From Verrucomicrobia bacterium SCGC AAA164-E04 (GTDB lineage: Bacteria; Verrucomicrobiota; Verrucomicrobiia; Limisphaerales; AAA164-E04): a stretch of 64,000 bases of DNA. Of the stretch, positions 60,129 through 64,000 are shown in pieces (the stretch's first letter is position 1; the number at the start of each line of letters is the position of its first letter). Location of the stretch: contig KB911917.1 in assembly GCA_000383715.1 (NCBI GenBank), positions 1 through 64,000 on the forward strand, in the 5' to 3' direction. The notes under the pieces were generated by a model. That model worked only from the letters and a program-made list of their open reading frames with translations. It had not been told where the DNA came from and ran no database searches. Both the position numbers and the translations under genes were made by a program.

Positions 60129-61433
60129 ATGTGCAGGCTTACATCTCTTCATCAACCATACTGGGGCAGGATGCCCTTGCTCTTACTCGCAGCACTACTT
60201 TTTGTCGTGTCGCATCCAGTCCAAGGCGCATCTTTGGAAATCCCTGCTGAAACTGCTTATCTGGAACCGGACCATGGTGATGCCCGGGTTTCAAGGAGAG
60301 GTGGTATCGTGGACTGGGCCAGTAGCTCGACGTCGATCCAATGGTTTGGGAAAGCCAGGGAGGCAGGGACAGTCGATGTAAGCTTACGCATCAAGGGCAA
60401 CGATGATGGAGAAGCAATTCTTCTGTTTCAGATCGGTCAGAAAACAATGCAGAAGGAAATTAAGATCAAGCAAGGTGAGGAAACCATGGTTTCCTTTGAC
60501 TCATTCCCCATTCCTTCCCCAGGCTACCATGCCTTCAAATTAAGTCGGGTCAATCAGCAACAAAGCAATCCACCCTCCATTGACGTCCTGAAGTTGGAAC
60601 TATCCGGCGACCTCGCTCATCAGATTCATTTCAATCTGAAATCAAGACGCAATGCGGCTTCTGTCCACCTGGCCTACCCTGTTCAGAGCGATAGGGAAGT
60701 AGCCGCTTTCTACTGTGAAATGACCGCGCTTGAAGATCCTGTTCACTCCTACTACATGGCTTGCGGCTGGCACCGGGGTTACTTTGGAATGCAGGTCAAC
60801 AGTTCCTCGGAACGTCGCATTATCTTCAGCGTATGGGATCGAGGCAATGAACCGACCGATCCCAGCAAGGTTGAAAACGAAGACAGGGTCAAGCTGATCA
60901 AAAAAGGGGATGGCGTCTTTACCGGACGTTTTGGAAATGAAGGCACCGGCGGTCACAGTCATTTGAAATATCCATGGAAAACAGACAGCCTTCAAAAGTT
61001 TCTGGTCACAGCCAAACCCAAGGATGAAACACACACGGTTTTCAGTGGTTATTATTTTCATCCGGACAGCCAGCAATGGATGCTGATCTCAAGCTGGAGT
61101 ACTCCGGGTGAGGGTGGTTACATGCGCGGGCTCTACAGCTTCAGTGAAAACTTTGTGGGACGCAACGGTCATTTACTGCGCAAGGCTCTCTACGGTAACC
61201 AATGGATCCTCGACAGCAAAGGTACGTGGCACGAACAAACCACCGCCAAATTCAGTCACGACCCTACCGGCAGAGAAGATCGCCTGGACCGTTACATGGG
61301 GCTCGAACAAGGACAGTTTTTTCTTTCTCACGGTGGGTTTCTCGATGGGTTTACGGCATACGGCACGCTTTTTCAACGTCCAGCTTCCGGCACCAGACCC
61401 AAGGAATTGATGAATCTCAGCTTGGATCAATAA
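60129..61433 (+). CDS. Exported DUF5077/DUF3472-type protein
   Basis: The 434-residue protein has a signal segment (LLLLAALLFVVSHPVQGA); the start could also be the ATG at 60171. The N-terminal part (residues 40-160) resembles the DUF5077 beta-sandwich. The rest follows the DUF3472 pattern: REVAAFYCEMTA, YYMACGWHRGYFGMQVNSSSERRIIFSVWD, GHSHLKYPW, FSGYYFH. DUF3472 proteins are secreted with unknown substrate and frequent in Verrucomicrobiota and Bacteroidota. A glycan-related role is often suspected. Standalone gene. Confidence 0.83.
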   Translation: MCRLTSLHQPYWGRMPLLLLAALLFVVSHPVQGASLEIPAETAYLEPDHGDARVSRRGGIVDWASSSTSIQWFGKAREAGTVDVSLRIKGNDDGEAILLFQIGQKTMQKEIKIKQGEETMVSFDSFPIPSPGYHAFKLSRVNQQQSNPPSIDVLKLELSGDLAHQIHFNLKSRRNAASVHLAYPVQSDREVAAFYCEMTALEDPVHSYYMACGWHRGYFGMQVNSSSERRIIFSVWDRGNEPTDPSKVENEDRVKLIKKGDGVFTGRFGNEGTGGHSHLKYPWKTDSLQKFLVTAKPKDETHTVFSGYYFHPDSQQWMLISSWSTPGEGGYMRGLYSFSENFVGRNGHLLRKALYGNQWILDSKGTWHEQTTAKFSHDPTGREDRLDRYMGLEQGQFFLSHGGFLDGFTAYGTLFQRPASGTRPKELMNLSLDQ

Positions 61434-61478
61434 ACCGGATGCGCCCTTCAATCCGAATCCAAAGGGTAAATGAAGACG

Positions 61479-61904
61479 CTATCCTGCCCTGAACCAGAGA
61501 ATGTCCAGCACACGCATCCCGAGAGCGCCTGTCACATAAGCAATCAGATCGGACACAAGAAAGCCTTGTCCCAACACGAAATTGAAGGGAACCGTTGTTC
61601 TAAGTTCCTGAGCCCAATCCGCTTGATATAATTGAGAAAACTCAATGCCCGTGGCTCCAGCAATGGTCAGCCCAAATACAAACCATCCTGAACGGGATCT
61701 CAATCCCAACAGCAAAACCCCGTAGAGAGCCGCTGCCCACAAGACATCCCCGCCATAGAGCAGCATCCAGTCCGGAGACCAGGCTCTCGCAAACGTTCTG
61801 GAAGCCAGTCCTGTGCCAATGATCAGGACAAGTGTCCACAGACAGCGCCATGGTCGAAGTGGCCTGTTTTGCGAGGATCCTTCATCGGTTGTTGCGTTGG
61901 ACAT
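61479..61904 (-). CDS. DUF2809-like small membrane protein
   Basis: The 141-residue protein has four to five hydrophobic segments (CLWTLVLIIGTGLASR, VLWAAALYGVLLLGL, FVFGLTIAGATGIEF, GQGFLVSDLIAYVTGALGM). The YGGDVLWA and FSQLYQADW motifs match the DUF2809 family. Function unknown. The ATG at 61902-61904 gives 25 residues before the first segment; a longer frame to 62009 overlaps the divergent HTH gene. It is convergent with the DUF3472 gene. Confidence 0.75.
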   Translation of the reverse strand: MSNATTDEGSSQNRPLRPWRCLWTLVLIIGTGLASRTFARAWSPDWMLLYGGDVLWAAALYGVLLLGLRSRSGWFVFGLTIAGATGIEFSQLYQADWAQELRTTVPFNFVLGQGFLVSDLIAYVTGALGMRVLDILWFRAG

Positions 61905-61929
61905 ACGGGTTGCCTTATAAAGATAACTT

Positions 61930-62421
61930 ATGCCGACGGTGGGTGAACAACTTGCTTCCGCCAGGGAAGCCAAAAAATGGGTTCTGGACGATGTGGCTCG
62001 TCTCACCAAGTTGCGGAGCGATCAGGTTCTTGCGCTTGAGGAGGGGCGGTATCATGTCTTCTCTGCACCTGTGTACGTTCGCGGTTTTGTTAAATCTTAC
62101 GCCAAACTGGTCAACATTGATCCTGCACCACTTCTTGAAGAGCTCAACGGCGAACTCAACAAAGATAAAAAATTTCAACAAGCCGAGTCACTGACGGGCC
62201 CTCAGCGCGGTTTGATTGAATGGTGCGCCTATGCCCTTTCAAGGGTTCCGTGGAAAATTGTCGTGCCTCTGGTTGCAGTATTGATGCTGGTTGCCGTTTT
62301 TGTCTGGGGCATGCAGTGGTGGGAATCCTACAAGAACCGAGACCCACTGGAAAACCTGCCTCCGGGTTATTACCAATCTTCAAACCCTCTCCCAGCGGAA
62401 TACATCCCCCTGGAAGAGTAG
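61930..62421 (+). CDS. RodZ-like helix-turn-helix membrane protein
   Basis: The 163-residue protein has an N-terminal Xre/HTH_25 domain (VGEQLASAREAKKWVLDDVARLTKLRSDQVLALEEG and YVRGFVKSYAKLV) as in RodZ. A single membrane segment near 112-132 (IVVPLVAVLMLVAVFVW) and a short Pro-rich end follow. RodZ links MreB to the membrane; this version lacks the long periplasmic beta domain, so it may be a truncated or variant form. Divergent from the DUF2809 gene by 25 nt. Confidence 0.85.
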   Translation: MPTVGEQLASAREAKKWVLDDVARLTKLRSDQVLALEEGRYHVFSAPVYVRGFVKSYAKLVNIDPAPLLEELNGELNKDKKFQQAESLTGPQRGLIEWCAYALSRVPWKIVVPLVAVLMLVAVFVWGMQWWESYKNRDPLENLPPGYYQSSNPLPAEYIPLEE

Positions 62422-62450
62422 GTTCGAAAGGCCTTTCCCTGAAAAGCCAA

Positions 62451-63560
62451 TCACACTTTGACCGTGCGACCGGTGCGAACGGATCGGTAAATGGCTTCGA
62501 TCACCTTCAAATCACGCATGCCTTCCTCACCGGAAACCTGTGATTCTCGATCCTCGAGAATGCACTTTGAGAAATTGTCCATTTCATTGGCAAACTGATC
62601 GATAACCGGCTTTTCAATCACGTCTCCCTTGCTGGTTCGTCCCTTGATGCCCCCATAGCTGTAGGCCGGGTCCAGACTGAACCAACCCTTGTCGCAATGG
62701 GCGGAAAAGCGATTGATACCACTGAAATTGTAAGTCGTGCTGCAATAGGCCAGCACGCCGCTTGGAAACTTCATGGTCCATACGATGGATTCATCCACCT
62801 CGGCAAATTTCACCGGATCGGTCTTGGTTTCCTGCGCAGAAATTTCGACGGGTTCCTCACCGGCTAAAAACCGACAAGCCTGCAGCGCATAGATCCCCAC
62901 GTCCATCAATGCGCCGCCACCGGCCAGATCCGCTTTCAAGCGCCATTGATCAGGGTTACCAATCCGAAACCCAAAACCAGCGTCGATCATTTTCAAATCC
63001 CCAAACACCTTCTCCCGCGCAAGACGCATGCATTCGACATTGTTGGGTTCAAATTGACATCGATACCCGATGGCAAGCTTCTTGCCTGCGTCCTTGCAGG
63101 CATTGATCATCGCCTGACAATCCGAGGCGGAATTGGCCATGGGTTTTTCACAAAGCACATGTTTGCCCGCCTTGGCGCCACGAATGGTGTATTCGGGATG
63201 CATCCCGTTGGGTAATACAACGTAGACGACATCGATATCCGGATTGGTGGCAATTTGATCAAAATTATCGTAATTGTAGCAATTCCTGGCGGGGAGCTTG
63301 TATTTGGCTTTCCATTTTTCAATCTTGGAAGGGGTACCGCTGACAATACCTGCCAGCCGGGAATACTCTGTTTTCTCAAGCCCCGGGGCAATTTGATTCG
63401 TGCTCAATCCCCCCAACCCAACCAGGGCATAACCCAGTTTCTTCTTTTCCTGCGACTGGACCCTCGGGGCCCAGAGACCGGTTTCACCCGCGACGACCGC
63501 ACCCGCGGCAAGTGTGCCTGCTTTTTGGATAAAACCACGACGATCGGTTGATTTTTTCAT
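62451..63560 (-). CDS. Twin-arginine-exported Gfo/Idh/MocA oxidoreductase
   Basis: The protein begins MKKSTDRRGFIQKAGTLAAGAVVAG, a Tat signal. The Rossmann NAD(P) fold follows (LGYALVGLGGLSTNQI), with HVLCEKPMANSASDC (the EKP catalytic motif) and the GGGALMDVGIYALQACRFL substrate/dimer segment. It resembles exported glucose-fructose oxidoreductase-like proteins. Substrate not predictable. Met at 63581 is an alternative start that adds seven residues, and a GTG at 63608 adds sixteen. Convergent with the RodZ-like gene (29 nt). Confidence 0.88.
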   Translation of the reverse strand: MKKSTDRRGFIQKAGTLAAGAVVAGETGLWAPRVQSQEKKKLGYALVGLGGLSTNQIAPGLEKTEYSRLAGIVSGTPSKIEKWKAKYKLPARNCYNYDNFDQIATNPDIDVVYVVLPNGMHPEYTIRGAKAGKHVLCEKPMANSASDCQAMINACKDAGKKLAIGYRCQFEPNNVECMRLAREKVFGDLKMIDAGFGFRIGNPDQWRLKADLAGGGALMDVGIYALQACRFLAGEEPVEISAQETKTDPVKFAEVDESIVWTMKFPSGVLAYCSTTYNFSGINRFSAHCDKGWFSLDPAYSYGGIKGRTSKGDVIEKPVIDQFANEMDNFSKCILEDRESQVSGEEGMRDLKVIEAIYRSVRTGRTVKV

Positions 63561-63745
63561 AGGGGATGGATTGTCTTTCATGATTCGATTGTCTGAAACA
63601 TTGGTCACTTTGCCAAGTGTGAGTTTTCAAATATTACAGGGAGAAAGGTTGACGCCTTACCAAGGTTTATCTAGTCTCCACGCTCCTTCCAATCCCGAAG
63701 GAAACACCTTGCTCAACTTCCAACGAAGATCCGCAATCTAAACCC

Positions 63746-64000
63746 ATGTTTCAGTTAATTTACCGTAAGTACGGAAACCGTCTCCGTGCCAAGGATGATT
63801 TGTTATCCGGATTAACCGTCGCTCTGGCCCTTGTGCCGGAAGCGGTAGCCTTTGCATTCGTCGCCGGTGTGGATCCTCTGGTGGGCCTCTATGCTGCCTT
63901 CATTGTCGGACTCATCACGTCATTATTTGGTGGACGCCCCGGAATGATCTCGGGTGCCACCGGGGCACTTGCCGTTGTGTGCGTCTCCCTGGTCGCAGAA
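63746..64000 (+). CDS. SulP family anion transporter (right end beyond window)
   Basis: The 85 visible codons read [41 protein letters not shown], then [23 protein letters not shown] and [13 protein letters not shown], the N-terminal signature of SulP/SLC26 transporters (sulfate, bicarbonate or other anions). The STAS domain would lie outside. Given the sulfate assimilation genes 21 kb away, sulfate is possible, but many SulP members carry bicarbonate. Confidence 0.85.
   Translation, partial: MFQLIYRKYGNRLRAKDDLLSGLTVALALVPEAVAFAFVAGVDPLVGLYAAFIVGLITSLFGGRPGMISGATGALAVVCVSLVAE

Noticed and set aside
63107-63741. Plus- and minus-strand frames near the oxidoreductase start
   Set aside because: They are antisense or shadow readings of the Gfo/Idh/MocA gene.

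Overview
The window looks like a chromosomal segment of a member of the Verrucomicrobiota. The strongest marker is a 51-residue small basic protein directly downstream of the rRNA operon, a family known from the Chlamydiae/Verrucomicrobia group. Supporting markers are a verrucomicrobial-type pseudopilin with an H-X9-DG-like tail, a lamin-tail/CotH surface protein, a beta-lactamase/NamZ fusion lipoprotein, twin-arginine-exported Gfo/Idh/MocA and NIPSNAP proteins, and the long cyanobacterial/plant-like form of IspH. Class or order cannot be fixed from the sequence alone. Two Na+/H+ antiporter families (NhaC, NhaD) would fit a saline habitat, but this is inference.

Layout. 1-6000 (minus): a complete rRNA operon, 16S-tRNA-Ile(GAT)-tRNA-Ala(TGC)-23S-5S-terminator, followed by the small basic protein and an RsuA/RluB-type pseudouridine synthase that runs off the left edge. 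The leader has two near-duplicate promoters, a terminator-like hairpin and boxA elements. 6267-9014 (minus): an exported NIPSNAP protein, a SIS-domain protein and a GNAT acetyltransferase. 9172-15169: ftsH, rpe, a dihaem cytochrome c (minus), a pseudopilin and a ribulokinase. 15689-22398 (plus): an orphan Hpt protein, the yicC-gmk-coaC cluster, a histidine kinase/NtrC-type regulator pair, a small basic membrane protein and a squalene/phytoene synthase.

22442-32015 (minus): a hybrid sensor kinase, glycosyltransferase and C39-like peptidase operon, an NhaC antiporter, a dGTPase, and ispH with a frame break. 32191-36520: an aldo/keto reductase (plus), then rpsR, rpmG, a DksA-like protein, rplS, trmD, khpA and rpsP (minus). 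36715-42144 (plus): a sulfate assimilation island, sulfite reductase-cysH-cysC-cysD-cysN. 42199-45768 (minus): a 1.2k-residue LTD/chitobiase/CotH protein. Then tRNA-Leu, a HAD phosphatase, NhaD and waaA (kdtA).

50797-56985 (minus): a beta-hydroxyacid dehydrogenase, a UVR-motif protein, a ROK kinase coupled to the beta-lactamase/NamZ lipoprotein (a likely cell-wall sugar recycling pair), and a six-EF-hand secreted protein. 57310-59850 (plus): a histidine kinase, broken by a frame change near two homopolymers, with a LuxR-type regulator. 60129-64000: a DUF3472 protein, a DUF2809 membrane protein, a RodZ-like protein, a Gfo/Idh/MocA oxidoreductase and the start of a SulP transporter.

No CRISPR array, insertion sequence, prophage or integrase was seen. 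The points most worth a second look are the rRNA leader architecture, guanylate kinase whose best-placed start is ATC, the two homopolymer-associated frame breaks (ispH and a histidine kinase), the nidogen-like sensor of the hybrid kinase in its peptidase operon, and the NamZ fusion/ROK pair.
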